Source: Syntrophaceae bacterium UBA6112
Lineage (GTDB): Bacteria; Desulfobacterota; Syntrophia; Syntrophales; UBA5619
Length of the DNA: 10,412 bases
Reading direction: 5' to 3'
Assembly (NCBI GenBank): GCA_002423465.1
Contig: DIWG01000009.1
Span: 33,191 to 43,602 of the forward strand
Shown here: one piece after another, positions 1 through 6,723 of the stretch
Numbering within the stretch: the stretch's first letter is position 1
How the letters are laid out: each line of letters begins with the position of its first letter
Made by a program: the position numbers and the translations under genes
The notes under the pieces: model-generated
What the model was told of the DNA's origin: nothing
The model's input: the letters and a program-made list of their open reading frames with translations, nothing else
The model's database searches: none

Positions 1-147
1 ATTCTCAAGAACAAGCTTTCCAAGAGCGGTCTTTTCAAGGAGCTCAAGCTGCGGCGCGCCTATGAGAAGCCCTCCGTGAAGAAGAAGAGAAAGACCATCG
101 AGGCGCGGCGGCGGCTGGCAAAGGTGCAGCGGCGCAGGGTCTCTTAG
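1..147 (+). CDS. rpsU: 30S ribosomal protein bS21, 3' end only
   Basis: The frame is open from the first base and ends at TAG 145-147, giving 48 C-terminal residues. The peptide has the bS21 pattern: a stretch around FKELKLRRAYEKPS (matching the family's 'RREFYEKPT' region), followed by a very basic tail KKKRK...RRRLAKVQRRR. bS21 is a small basic protein of the 30S subunit that sits near the anti-Shine-Dalgarno region of 16S rRNA and helps initiate translation. The usual length is about 60-70 residues, so some 15-20 N-terminal residues lie outside the window. The next gene starts 88 bp downstream on the same strand. Identification rests on the characteristic basic composition and the conserved YEKPS motif. 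Confidence 0.9.
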   Translation: MLKNKLSKSGLFKELKLRRAYEKPSVKKKRKTIEARRRLAKVQRRRVS

Positions 148-222
148 CGGGTTTTTCATAAGCGATCGGAGGGCGCTCCGGAAGCAGGGCAAGAAGGAGC
201 GGTCGCGGCCTTCTCCGGGGAT

Positions 223-228
223 GGAGGT
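223..228 (+). promoter_or_regulatory. Shine-Dalgarno that sets the LOG start
   Basis: GGAGGT lies 7 nt before ATG 236. The upstream in-frame ATG at 221 overlaps this site and has no good SD of its own, so 236 is preferred. Confidence 0.8.
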
Positions 229-235
229 GTGTGAC

Positions 236-889
236 ATGAACGAAAAGCAGTATCTCGTGGACGCCCTGTCCATCGATGAATCCTGGCGAATGTTCCGGAT
301 CCTGTCCGAGTTTGTCGACGGCATCGAGACCCTCTCCGGGATCAAGCATGCCGTCAGCATCTTCGGTTCGGCGAGAACGAAGCCGGACGACCCCTACTAC
401 CAGAAAGCCGAACTCCTCGCCCGGCGGCTGGTCGAAAAGGGGTTCGGCGTCATCACGGGCGGCGGCGGCGGCGTCATGGCGGCGGGGAACAAGGGGGCCT
501 CGGAGGCCGGTGGACAATCGGTGGGAATGAACATTCGCCTCCCCTTCGAGCAGAAACCCAACCCCTACGCCAATATCAACATCGACTACAAGTATTTCTT
601 CATCCGGAAGGTGATGTTCGTCAAGTATGCCGTGGCCTACGTGGTCCTGCCCGGCGGCTTCGGGACGCTGGACGAGCTCTTCGAGGCGCTGACCCTGATC
701 CAGACGAAACGGATCAAGAGCTTCCCCGTCATCCTGATGGGCAGCGAATACTGGAAGGGGCTTTTCGACTGGATCCGGAAGACGATGCTCCGCGACGACA
801 AAATCTCCCCGGAGGATCTGGGCCTCTTTCAGATCATCGACGATCCCGACGAGGTCGTGAAACACATCCAGAAATACGTCATCGTGTAA
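236..889 (+). CDS. LOG-family (TIGR00730-type) nucleotide 5'-monophosphate phosphoribohydrolase
   Basis: This 217-residue Rossmann-like protein belongs to the LOG ('Lonely guy', lysine-decarboxylase-like) family. Members hydrolyse the N-glycosidic bond of cytokinin riboside monophosphates or purine nucleotides. Seen in the sequence: a glycine-rich loop GGGGGVMAAGN (residues 75-85), GMNIRLPFEQ (97-106), RKVMF (124-128) and the signature PGGFGTLDE (139-147), whose Glu and Arg form the active site in characterised LOGs. The older label 'lysine decarboxylase' is a known misannotation for the family. The start at 236 is chosen from GGAGGT 7 nt upstream; ATG 221 would add five residues. The protein is cytosolic, with no signal or membrane segment. 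The stop TAA (887-889) is the first triplet of a 62-bp perfect palindrome. The physiological substrate in a non-plant bacterium is unknown, and a general purine nucleotide nucleosidase role is as likely as cytokinin making. Confidence 0.92.
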   Translation: MNEKQYLVDALSIDESWRMFRILSEFVDGIETLSGIKHAVSIFGSARTKPDDPYYQKAELLARRLVEKGFGVITGGGGGVMAAGNKGASEAGGQSVGMNIRLPFEQKPNPYANINIDYKYFFIRKVMFVKYAVAYVVLPGGFGTLDELFEALTLIQTKRIKSFPVILMGSEYWKGLFDWIRKTMLRDDKISPEDLGLFQIIDDPDEVVKHIQKYVIV

Positions 890-948
890 TAAATAGGGAC
901 AGAAACCTATTTTTCCGCGGAAAAATAGGTTTCTGTCCCTATTTATTA
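887..948. repeat. 62-bp perfect palindrome (REP/REPIN-like or terminator hairpin)
   Basis: Pairing outwards from the centre between 917 and 918 (CCGCGG), every base from 887 to 948 is complementary, giving two 31-bp arms with no spacer. The arm carries AATAGGGACAGAAACCTATT. The palindrome begins on the stop codon of the LOG gene and ends 35 bp before the holA ATG. RNA from either strand would fold into a very strong hairpin, and on the + strand it is followed by a T-rich tract (949-972), so it could terminate the upstream transcript. GGGACAG/CTGTCCC palindromes of this kind resemble repetitive extragenic elements mobilised by IS200-like (RAYT) transposases. That link is from memory and no transposase is present here. 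Confidence 0.85.
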
Positions 949-950
949 TT

Positions 951-968
951 TATTCTATTTATTCTATT
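951..968 (+). repeat. Two copies of a 9-bp AT-rich tandem repeat
   Basis: TATTCTATT occurs at 951-959 and again, exactly, at 960-968. A degenerate copy (TTTATTATT) precedes it at 942-950, and a T-run follows. It abuts the palindrome and sits in the presumed leader of holA. Confidence 0.7.
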
Positions 969-983
969 TTTTGGAATTGCGGC

Positions 984-2375
984 ATGGCTTATCAGGATGG
1001 CGATACCGGGCGGGGCGCCTCGCTGGAGGCGGTCCTCGCCGAGTTGAAGCGGGGAAAGACCGTCCCCTGCTATCTGCTCTATGGGGAAGAGGAGTTCCGC
1101 CTCCGGGACGCCGTCGAAAAGATCACGGCGGCGCTGATCCCCGACGTCCGCGACCGCGAATTCAATCTCTTCGTGACGGACGGCGAACGCGAGGATTTCG
1201 GTTCCCTCTGCGAATCCCTCATCACGCCGCCGCTCCTCCCCGGACGCAAGCTGCTGGTTGTCCGGAACACCCGCCTTTTTCAGTCGAAAAACGTCCTCGC
1301 ACCCCTCATCGCCCGCATACGGGAGCGGCTGGAACCGGATCCCGCCCGCGCGGCGGCGGATTTCATGCAATTCCTGACCCTGGCGGAACTGTCGCTGGAC
1401 GACCTGCGGGACGGCGGCTGGCGGAAGATCGATGACGATGTCTGGCGGAAAATCGTTCCCGATGACAGCGGAGAAGGCCGTGAGGTCTGGCTTCCCAAGG
1501 TGGTGGAGCTCTGCGTGAGCCGGGGCCTTGTGGCGAGCGGGGAAAAGGCGGACGAGACCGACCGCCTGGAGCGGGTCCTGGCCGGCGGGATGCCGGAGGG
1601 GAATCACCTCATCCTGACGGCCGAGACGGTGGACCGGCGGAAAAGGCTCTTCAAGGCCGTTTCGACCCTGGGGCATGTGCTGACCTTCACGAAGATCAAA
1701 GGGGAGGCGAGGCAGCAGCAGGCCGTGATGGAGATGGCCGCCAAGCTCCTGGAGGGCCGGGGAAAGCGCCTTTCCTCCGGCGCCTGGGCCGCCCTGGGAC
1801 GGAAGACCGGCTTCGGTCTCCGGGAGTCGATCGGGGCGATCGAGAAATTGATCACCTATGCGGGGGAGAGGGGGCAAATCGAGGCGGCGGACGTGGAGGC
1901 CGTCGTCGGCCGGACGAAAGAGGAGACCGTTTTCGATCTGACGGGGGCGCTTTCCGGAAGAAATCTGACGGTTGCCCTCCGGACGCTGAAGGAACTGCTC
2001 AACCAGGGCGTCGCTCCGCTGATGATCATGGCCATGATCACGCGGGAGATCCGTTTCCTCCTCCATGCGAAGCTCCTGATCGCCTCCGGGCGCCTGAAAG
2101 CCTACAGCGCGAATATGGATTACGGCCGGTTTCAGAAGACGGTTTATCCCTCTCTCAAGCAGGGGGCCGGCGAGGGGGAAGAACAGGTTGACCTCGTCTC
2201 CCAGCACCCGTTCGTCGTTTTTCAGGCGCTGAAGAACGCGGACCGGTTCACCCGCGCGGAGTTGGCCGGTTATCTGGAGATGCTGGTCCGGATCGATCTG
2301 GCGCTCAAGTCCACGGGGCAGGAGCCCCGCCTCCTCATCGAGCGTTTCCTGCTTTCCGTTTGCGGGAACCGGTAG
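984..2375 (+). CDS. holA: DNA polymerase III subunit delta, with a large internal insertion
   Basis: Delta is the clamp-loader subunit that opens the beta sliding clamp during replication. It has the AAA+ fold but lacks ATPase motifs. Seen: N-terminal CYLLYGEEEFRLRDAVEKI (about residues 29-47), KLLVVRNTRLF (89-99), then LERVLAGGMPEGNHLILTAE and VDRRKRLFKAV (195-226), a lid-like helical part (AALGRKTGFGLRESIGAIEKLITYAG, TVFDLTGALSGRN), and a C-terminal helical domain ending HPFVVFQALKNADRFTRAEL...LERFLLSVC-type sequence (about 408-460). The protein is 463 residues against about 330-350 for most HolA. The surplus is mostly a segment at about 103-192 inserted between the first and later parts of the N-terminal domain. 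The start ATG 984 has only a weak upstream GGAA (973-976). Cytosolic. The upstream palindrome separates it from the LOG gene. Confidence 0.88.
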   Translation: MAYQDGDTGRGASLEAVLAELKRGKTVPCYLLYGEEEFRLRDAVEKITAALIPDVRDREFNLFVTDGEREDFGSLCESLITPPLLPGRKLLVVRNTRLFQSKNVLAPLIARIRERLEPDPARAAADFMQFLTLAELSLDDLRDGGWRKIDDDVWRKIVPDDSGEGREVWLPKVVELCVSRGLVASGEKADETDRLERVLAGGMPEGNHLILTAETVDRRKRLFKAVSTLGHVLTFTKIKGEARQQQAVMEMAAKLLEGRGKRLSSGAWAALGRKTGFGLRESIGAIEKLITYAGERGQIEAADVEAVVGRTKEETVFDLTGALSGRNLTVALRTLKELLNQGVAPLMIMAMITREIRFLLHAKLLIASGRLKAYSANMDYGRFQKTVYPSLKQGAGEGEEQVDLVSQHPFVVFQALKNADRFTRAELAGYLEMLVRIDLALKSTGQEPRLLIERFLLSVCGNR

Positions 2376-2418
2376 CGCAATGTGTCCAATCCGGCATTTT
2401 TATGATCAGGAGGTCGCC

Positions 2419-2619
2419 ATGGGCAGGTTTTATTCAGTCGTTCCGGCTTTGTTGTTTTTGATTTCGGCGCCCATTCCGTCGGGATCAGTATACGAACCAG
2501 AATATCCATTCGCCCGATCATACGGTTCTGGCCCAATGGCGAGGAGAAAACTTCTCAATGTCTATCCGAAGAACAACGCGGAGATGGAAATGGTTTTTCC
2601 CGACCCTGCCTGGAGGTGA
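2419..2619 (+). CDS. Small secreted hypothetical protein, coupled to the downstream protease
   Basis: This is a 66-residue protein of unknown family. The start ATG 2419 is set by AGGAGG (2408-2413), a strong SD 5 nt upstream. An in-frame ATG at 2380 would place the SD inside the coding sequence and is rejected. The N-terminus MGRFYSVVPALLFLISAPI is a basic then hydrophobic segment with the look of a signal peptide; cleavage may fall near SAPIPSGS. The remaining ~45 residues are rich in Pro, Tyr, Arg and Asn, with no cysteine and no recognised domain. Its stop codon TGA (2617-2619) shares its first base with the SD (2612-2617) of the 781-residue protease gene, so the two are probably translated together. 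A role as accessory peptide, chaperone or inhibitor of the protease is possible but unsupported by any motif. Confidence 0.6.
   Translation: MGRFYSVVPALLFLISAPIPSGSVYEPEYPFARSYGSGPMARRKLLNVYPKNNAEMEMVFPDPAWR
2612..2617 (+). promoter_or_regulatory. Shine-Dalgarno of the serine protease, overlapping the upstream stop
   Basis: GGAGGT lies 8 nt before ATG 2626. Its last T is also the first base of the stop codon of the small secreted protein, which suggests translational coupling. Confidence 0.8.
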
Positions 2620-2625
2620 CTTGCG

Positions 2626-4971
2626 ATGTACAAGAACATCCTACAAATCCTGGTCTTGTTGTTCGTAACGATCGGCCTTTGCACGGACACGTTTGCCCTT
2701 CCGAGTCCGTGGTCCATCGCCGGCATTGCCGTGGAGAAGTGGGGGAACGGCAGCATCAAGCGGGCCATGCGCGCCAAGGGGTCGTTCCCCATCAGTTCCG
2801 GACTGGAGCGTCCGACCTGGTACGTCAACGATTCAAATGTCGGCATGTCCGACGTCTTCTTCCAGTACCGAACCGTCTATGGAGGGGAATCCCTTCAGGA
2901 CAAGGCCATGAATACCGTGACACTGAGATTCACCAAGGCGCCCTATGCCGGCGCATCCAGCACGATTCGCTTCTACTTCGATTCCAGCCGGGTGCCCGCC
3001 GGCGGGTCCGCTTGGTTCGGCGCCACGCTGGCGGAAAAAGAGGTCGTCGGGGAAACTTCGTCCGGAAGACCGTCGGACAACCTCCTGCTGCAACTTCCGG
3101 AGGAACTCCGGACCGGAGTGATTCCCGCGCCGGTTCCGGATGCGGGCGTCTTCACGGTTTCAGGGGCGGATGCAAACATGGTGGTCATCGATTTGGAGAC
3201 CCGATTGGAAGAGACGGTCCCGCCCGCGGCATTCAGCGTCGGCCAAGCGGGCGATGAACCCCTGCGGGAGTCTCCCTCCTTTGGCGGCGGACTTACTTTG
3301 GAAGCGAATGGAACCCTGCCGGCGGAAGCCGTGCCGGCGCGACCCGAGGTCGTCATCGGCGCCGACGACCGCGTGCGGGATAAAGATCCCATGCATTTCC
3401 CGGAGCATACGATCGTGAAGATCTATTCCAGGTATCCGCAATCCTCGACCACAACCTATATTTGCAGCGGGGCTATGATCGCGTCGAGCCACGTCCTGAC
3501 TTCCGCGCATTGCGTGTACGACAAGAACATGGGAGGCTGGGCCACATCCGTCAAGGTTGTCCCCGCCCTGCAGGGTTCCTACATGCCGTACGGCAGCGCC
3601 AACGCCGTGAAACTGATGAGCTTCGATCTCTTCTTGAACAACCAGGACGTCCGGCACGACTTGGCCGTCGTCAAGATCAACAAGGCCCTGGGAAACTCGA
3701 CGGGATGGATGGGTCGGGAAACCGCCGGATCCGGCCACAGCATGTACGCCTTCTGGCATATCGTGGAAGGCTACCCCGCAGAGAAGGACGGCGGCCTGAA
3801 GATGTGGTGGCACCAGAAAAAAAACAATTCCGCCGACGAATACCTTCTCTATTACCAGATCGATACCACGGGAGGGCAGAGCGGCTCGCCCGTCTGGAGC
3901 TGGCCCGTCAACTACGATGATGGCCCCTGGTACATCCACGGCGTGCACCGGGGCGGAACGTCATCGCAGAACGTCGGGGTTCGGCTGAACAAGCAAAAAT
4001 ACGACGCCGTTAAAAGCTTTATCGCCGATCGTGCGATCCTCGGCACAGGCAGTGGACCGGACGAAGAGCGGGCTCAACTGATCGACGACGGTCAGGCCTA
4101 TGCCGGATTCTCCCCTGCGAATCTGCCTCCGGGCGGCGGGGAATTGTCGGTCTGGACGGGAGTCCGCAACATCGGCGCCGCGGCCGTGGACGCCTATACT
4201 GTGTCCTTTTACGCCTCCCGCGACGCGTCGATCACCCGAAACGATCACCTTCTCGGCACGGTGACGGGCTCTCGTCTCGAGCCGTTCGCCCATGAAGACC
4301 TGCGTTGGGAAGGCGTCCTCCCGCAAGGCATGACGGAAGGCCTATACTATGTCGGATGGATCATCACCGCGCCGGACGGAACCGAAACCTCCTCCTGCAA
4401 GGAGCTCAGCCAACTGCAAGTGTCCTCGCTCCTGCGCGCCGCCGTAAACCACCCGCCGGGAATGCCGGAGCCTGTTTCTCCGGCCCAGGGAGACACCGTA
4501 TCCGCCGGAGAGGTCGTCTTTTCCTGGAAAGGGAGCTCCGATCCCGACGGCGATACGGTGCGCTACCGACTTCTGTACAGCCGCAACGCCTCTTTTATGG
4601 ACGGCACGACGGTGAATATCGAAACGGCGTCGCGGGAAGGAGCGTCGCTTTGGGCGGCAGGAGCCTTTCCCCTGTCTCTCGGATTTTTTGCCCTGCTGTT
4701 TTGCGGGGGCGAAACCAGGCGAACCCGCGGAATGATCATGATCCTGCTGACCGTCGCCACGCTTGTCTCTGTTTTGGGTTTGAACGCCTGTTCCTCCTCT
4801 TCTTCCTCGAAGAGCGCCTCCCTGGAGAGCGCTTCGGTCGAGAGCGCCTCGGTTGTGACGCATCGGGTCCAGGGCCTGACGGCGGGCAGCGTGTATTACT
4901 GGAAGGTCATTGCCGAGGACGGCAATGGGGGGGTGAGTGAAAGCGTAAGGGTCGGCTTCCAGACGGAATGA
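2626..4971 (+). CDS. Secreted V8/trypsin-like serine protease with CARDB and interrupted FnIII-like domains
   Basis: This is a 781-residue exported endopeptidase. A Sec signal peptide covers about residues 1-24 (cleavage after DTFA), then a ~225-residue N-terminal region that may be a propeptide. The S1-family catalytic domain spans about 253-465. The triad is visible: His295 in LTSAHCVYD, Asp345 in VRHDLAVVKI, and Ser419 in TTGGQSGSPVW, with Cys280/Cys296 placed for the usual disulfide. GVHRGG (439-444) matches the position where glutamyl endopeptidases carry a specificity histidine, so cleavage after acidic residues is a fair guess. A CARDB-like beta domain follows (about 487-598), then a FnIII-like domain that starts at about 611 (PGMPEPVSPAQGDTVSAGEV) and resumes at about 745 (LTAGSVYYWKVIAEDGNGGV). 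Between these halves lie two hydrophobic segments (about 676-694 and 703-720) separated by RRTRG, a lipobox-like LNAC (Cys722), six serines, and three KSASL/ESASV units. The stop is followed by a convergent operon. Confidence 0.88.
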   Translation: MYKNILQILVLLFVTIGLCTDTFALPSPWSIAGIAVEKWGNGSIKRAMRAKGSFPISSGLERPTWYVNDSNVGMSDVFFQYRTVYGGESLQDKAMNTVTLRFTKAPYAGASSTIRFYFDSSRVPAGGSAWFGATLAEKEVVGETSSGRPSDNLLLQLPEELRTGVIPAPVPDAGVFTVSGADANMVVIDLETRLEETVPPAAFSVGQAGDEPLRESPSFGGGLTLEANGTLPAEAVPARPEVVIGADDRVRDKDPMHFPEHTIVKIYSRYPQSSTTTYICSGAMIASSHVLTSAHCVYDKNMGGWATSVKVVPALQGSYMPYGSANAVKLMSFDLFLNNQDVRHDLAVVKINKALGNSTGWMGRETAGSGHSMYAFWHIVEGYPAEKDGGLKMWWHQKKNNSADEYLLYYQIDTTGGQSGSPVWSWPVNYDDGPWYIHGVHRGGTSSQNVGVRLNKQKYDAVKSFIADRAILGTGSGPDEERAQLIDDGQAYAGFSPANLPPGGGELSVWTGVRNIGAAAVDAYTVSFYASRDASITRNDHLLGTVTGSRLEPFAHEDLRWEGVLPQGMTEGLYYVGWIITAPDGTETSSCKELSQLQVSSLLRAAVNHPPGMPEPVSPAQGDTVSAGEVVFSWKGSSDPDGDTVRYRLLYSRNASFMDGTTVNIETASREGASLWAAGAFPLSLGFFALLFCGGETRRTRGMIMILLTVATLVSVLGLNACSSSSSSKSASLESASVESASVVTHRVQGLTAGSVYYWKVIAEDGNGGVSESVRVGFQTE
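4810..4854 (+). repeat. Three 15-bp in-frame tandem units (K/E-SAS-L/V)
   Basis: Codons 729-743 of the protease read KSASL, ESASV, ESASV, with near-identical DNA (AGAGCGCCTC / AGAGCGCTTC / AGAGCGCCTC cores at a 15-bp period). Together with the six preceding Ser codons they form a low-complexity linker just after the internal lipobox cysteine. Confidence 0.75.
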
Positions 4972-4978
4972 CGCCATG

Positions 4979-5004
4979 CCCCGCATAGCCATTTGAGGGC
5001 GGGG
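4979..5004. terminator. Weak GC hairpin between convergent genes
   Basis: CCCCGC (4979-4984) pairs with GCGGGG (4999-5004) across a 14-nt loop, 8 bp after the protease stop and between two convergent transcription units. There is no T-run on either side, so it may be only a weak or factor-dependent terminator. Confidence 0.3.
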
Positions 5005-5060
5005 TGATCAACGTTGCGACATCAAATCCGAAGTATGCGTGAACCGGATGAACCAAGTTT

Positions 5061-5567
5061 TCAATCGATGCAGACGTCCCACTTGGGGCAGTCGTAGTAG
5101 TGGATTTGCGCTTCGTTTTCCGGATATCGCCCGCAGTTGAAATACCGCCAAAAAAACGAACCATAGCCTCTGCACAAGTTCTGCTCGGCGTCCAGCATCG
5201 GGCACGCTCTCCAGATGCAGCATTGGACGCACCCGTTGCAGCCGACTTCATCCTCAGACCATGTCTTGCGAACTCGAACCCTGGACAGATCCGGGCCAAT
5301 CATTGGCGGTGCCGTCCATGGAATGGCGAACATCCTCCGGTAATCCGGGTTACGGATCCATTCGAATACCAGCTTCCAATATGCGACGGCAATCGGAAAA
5401 AACAGCCGATGATGCTTCAAAAAACGGACGTCGTTGAAGAGGTACCACGAGTAGAGGGGCCCCAAGAGGTACGACACCGCGCTGCCCGAAGCCGTACCCA
5501 CCAATGCCATGATCAGAAAAACAATCCTGGCAGCGGCCCATTGCATCTTCCGCATCATCCGATTCAT
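5061..5567 (-). CDS. Membrane-anchored CxxCxxCC (YkgJ-like) metal-binding protein
   Basis: This is a 168-residue protein. A hydrophobic segment at about residues 10-42 should anchor it in the membrane. The C-terminal third holds nine cysteines in the arrangement of the YkgJ-type putative zinc/iron-chelating domain: CNGCVQCC (110-117), ACPMLD (121-126), C132-x-x-Y, C145-GRYPE, YDCPKW (158-163) and a final C166. The family pattern is CxxCxxCC, then CP-L, C-x-Y, C-x-x-(F/Y)P and a late Cys. Metal type and role are not settled for the family. The gene starts 7 bp after the stop of the cNMP-CPBP protease gene. GGAAGG directly abuts ATG 5567, so the in-frame ATG at 5558 (residue 4, about 9 nt from that SD) may be the real start. 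Cotranscription with the protease is likely. Confidence 0.65.
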   Translation of the reverse strand: MNRMMRKMQWAAARIVFLIMALVGTASGSAVSYLLGPLYSWYLFNDVRFLKHHRLFFPIAVAYWKLVFEWIRNPDYRRMFAIPWTAPPMIGPDLSRVRVRKTWSEDEVGCNGCVQCCIWRACPMLDAEQNLCRGYGSFFWRYFNCGRYPENEAQIHYYDCPKWDVCID

Positions 5568-5574
5568 CCTTCCG

Positions 5575-6723
5575 TCAGAAAAAGGTCCAGTATCCCATCA
5601 GCCCTGCCGCATTCCCGATCAGGAAATGGGACAGGCTCACGCCGACCAGGGTTTTCTGTCGGTGGTACATCCAACCCCACAGCCAACTGGTCAACAATGC
5701 GGAGACGGCCAGGGGGATCGACGAATACACATGGAGAGACCCGAAAAGGAACGACGTAACGAGAATGGCCAGAAATCCGCTGTTTCGTCCCGTAAACAGA
5801 CGCTCCAGCGTGCTCTGGACGGTTCCTCTCGTGATGAACTCCTGGAGTGGGGCGACAACAATGTAGGTGACATAGGAAAGTCCAAAGTAGCCGAAACAGA
5901 CGATCTGCGGTTCCTTGAATATTCCCGGTCGATATGTATTGGCAAGCATCTTTAAGAGGAAGAGCGCGACGATGACCGCGGAGGAAACGGCCACGGATTC
6001 AAGAACCGACCGCTTCCAACCTTTGAGGGTAACCCCGAAGCTGTTCAGAGGCAACCGGCTGTTGATGATCATCCGAATGACGATCAGCAGCGTGACGATT
6101 TCGATCCCTCGGGATACGTATTCCCTGATGCTGCCCGCAAAGGACTGGCGGGCAATGAAGTCGGAATGGAGAAACACCAAAACGAACGTATAGAATGTGA
6201 TGAGCAAAACGACACTGATAAAGATCGAGGCCAGCTGCGTCCGGATCCGGTTGAGATTCTCCAACTGCTCGTTTTTCTCTTCAAGCTCGTTGTAGGCCGA
6301 TTTGATTCGATCATACAGTTTGTTCAGCAGCGTCCCGTTGATCGCGGGGAAACGCTTTGTGATCTCTTCGAAATCTTGTCTGGAAAGCTGAAATACAGAC
6401 GTGTCTGTTTTGGCTTTGATCGTCGCGGTGCGGGGCTTTTGGGTTAGCAAAGCCAGCTCGCCAAAAAAATCACCCTCCTCGAGTACACCGATTCGTCTAT
6501 GGTCCTCCTTCTCACTGATAACGGCAACTTGCCCGTGATCAATGAGATAAAAGGAATCCCCCGGATCCCCTTCTTTGATGATAACGTCGCCGGACCGAAA
6601 AGAGATCCGTTTCATCCTTTGCAGGAGCAAGTTGAATTCGTCGGGAAGGGTTTGGATGTCAACCAGGCAGAGAAAGTTGCATAAGGCTTTGCTAGATAAA
6701 AACCCCTTGACATCTTGTTTCAT
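5575..6723 (-). CDS. Cyclic-nucleotide-binding domain fused to a CPBP (CAAX-type) intramembrane protease
   Basis: This 382-residue protein has two parts. Residues about 20-130 are a CRP-like cNMP-binding domain (VIIKEGDPGDSFYLIDHG, then the phosphate-binding cassette FFGELALLTQKPRTATI at 87-103 with Arg98). A charged helix at about 138-162 (YNELEEKNEQLENLNRIR) may be a coiled-coil linker. From about 163 on there are six or seven hydrophobic segments typical of the CPBP/ABI family: motif 1 QEFITR (294-299), FGSLH with His331, and SHFLIGN with His366 and Asn371. Canonical motif 1 is EExxxR; here the first Glu is Gln (codon CAG), which may reduce or abolish proteolysis. The likely role is an inner-membrane protease or pseudoprotease gated by a cyclic nucleotide. 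The start ATG 6723 has GGGAGGA 5 nt upstream and overlaps the stop of an upstream ORF as ATGA. Confidence 0.85.
   Translation of the reverse strand: MKQDVKGFLSSKALCNFLCLVDIQTLPDEFNLLLQRMKRISFRSGDVIIKEGDPGDSFYLIDHGQVAVISEKEDHRRIGVLEEGDFFGELALLTQKPRTATIKAKTDTSVFQLSRQDFEEITKRFPAINGTLLNKLYDRIKSAYNELEEKNEQLENLNRIRTQLASIFISVVLLITFYTFVLVFLHSDFIARQSFAGSIREYVSRGIEIVTLLIVIRMIINSRLPLNSFGVTLKGWKRSVLESVAVSSAVIVALFLLKMLANTYRPGIFKEPQIVCFGYFGLSYVTYIVVAPLQEFITRGTVQSTLERLFTGRNSGFLAILVTSFLFGSLHVYSSIPLAVSALLTSWLWGWMYHRQKTLVGVSLSHFLIGNAAGLMGYWTFF

Noticed and set aside
167..180. Hairpin CGGAG-N4-CTCCG after rpsU
   Set aside because: A short stem with no T-run; expected by chance in GC-rich sequence.
44..865. Minus-strand open frame (273 codons) opposite rpsU and LOG
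   Set aside because: Antisense to two well-supported genes, and the product is a biased Arg/Pro/Ala sequence.
939..2207. Long minus-strand open frame (422 codons) opposite holA
   Set aside because: It is a GC-driven shadow: the product is low-complexity, His/Arg/Leu/Pro-rich with no domain, while the + strand encodes a recognisable HolA.
3160..3948. Minus-strand open frame (262 codons) opposite the serine protease
   Set aside because: The + strand frame carries the intact catalytic triad and signal peptide; the antisense product has no recognisable feature.
4651..4800. Possibility that the hydrophobic insert marks a gene fusion error or frameshift
   Set aside because: The frame stays open with normal codon use on both sides and the FnIII-like sequence resumes in the same frame, so an assembly join is less likely than a real insert.
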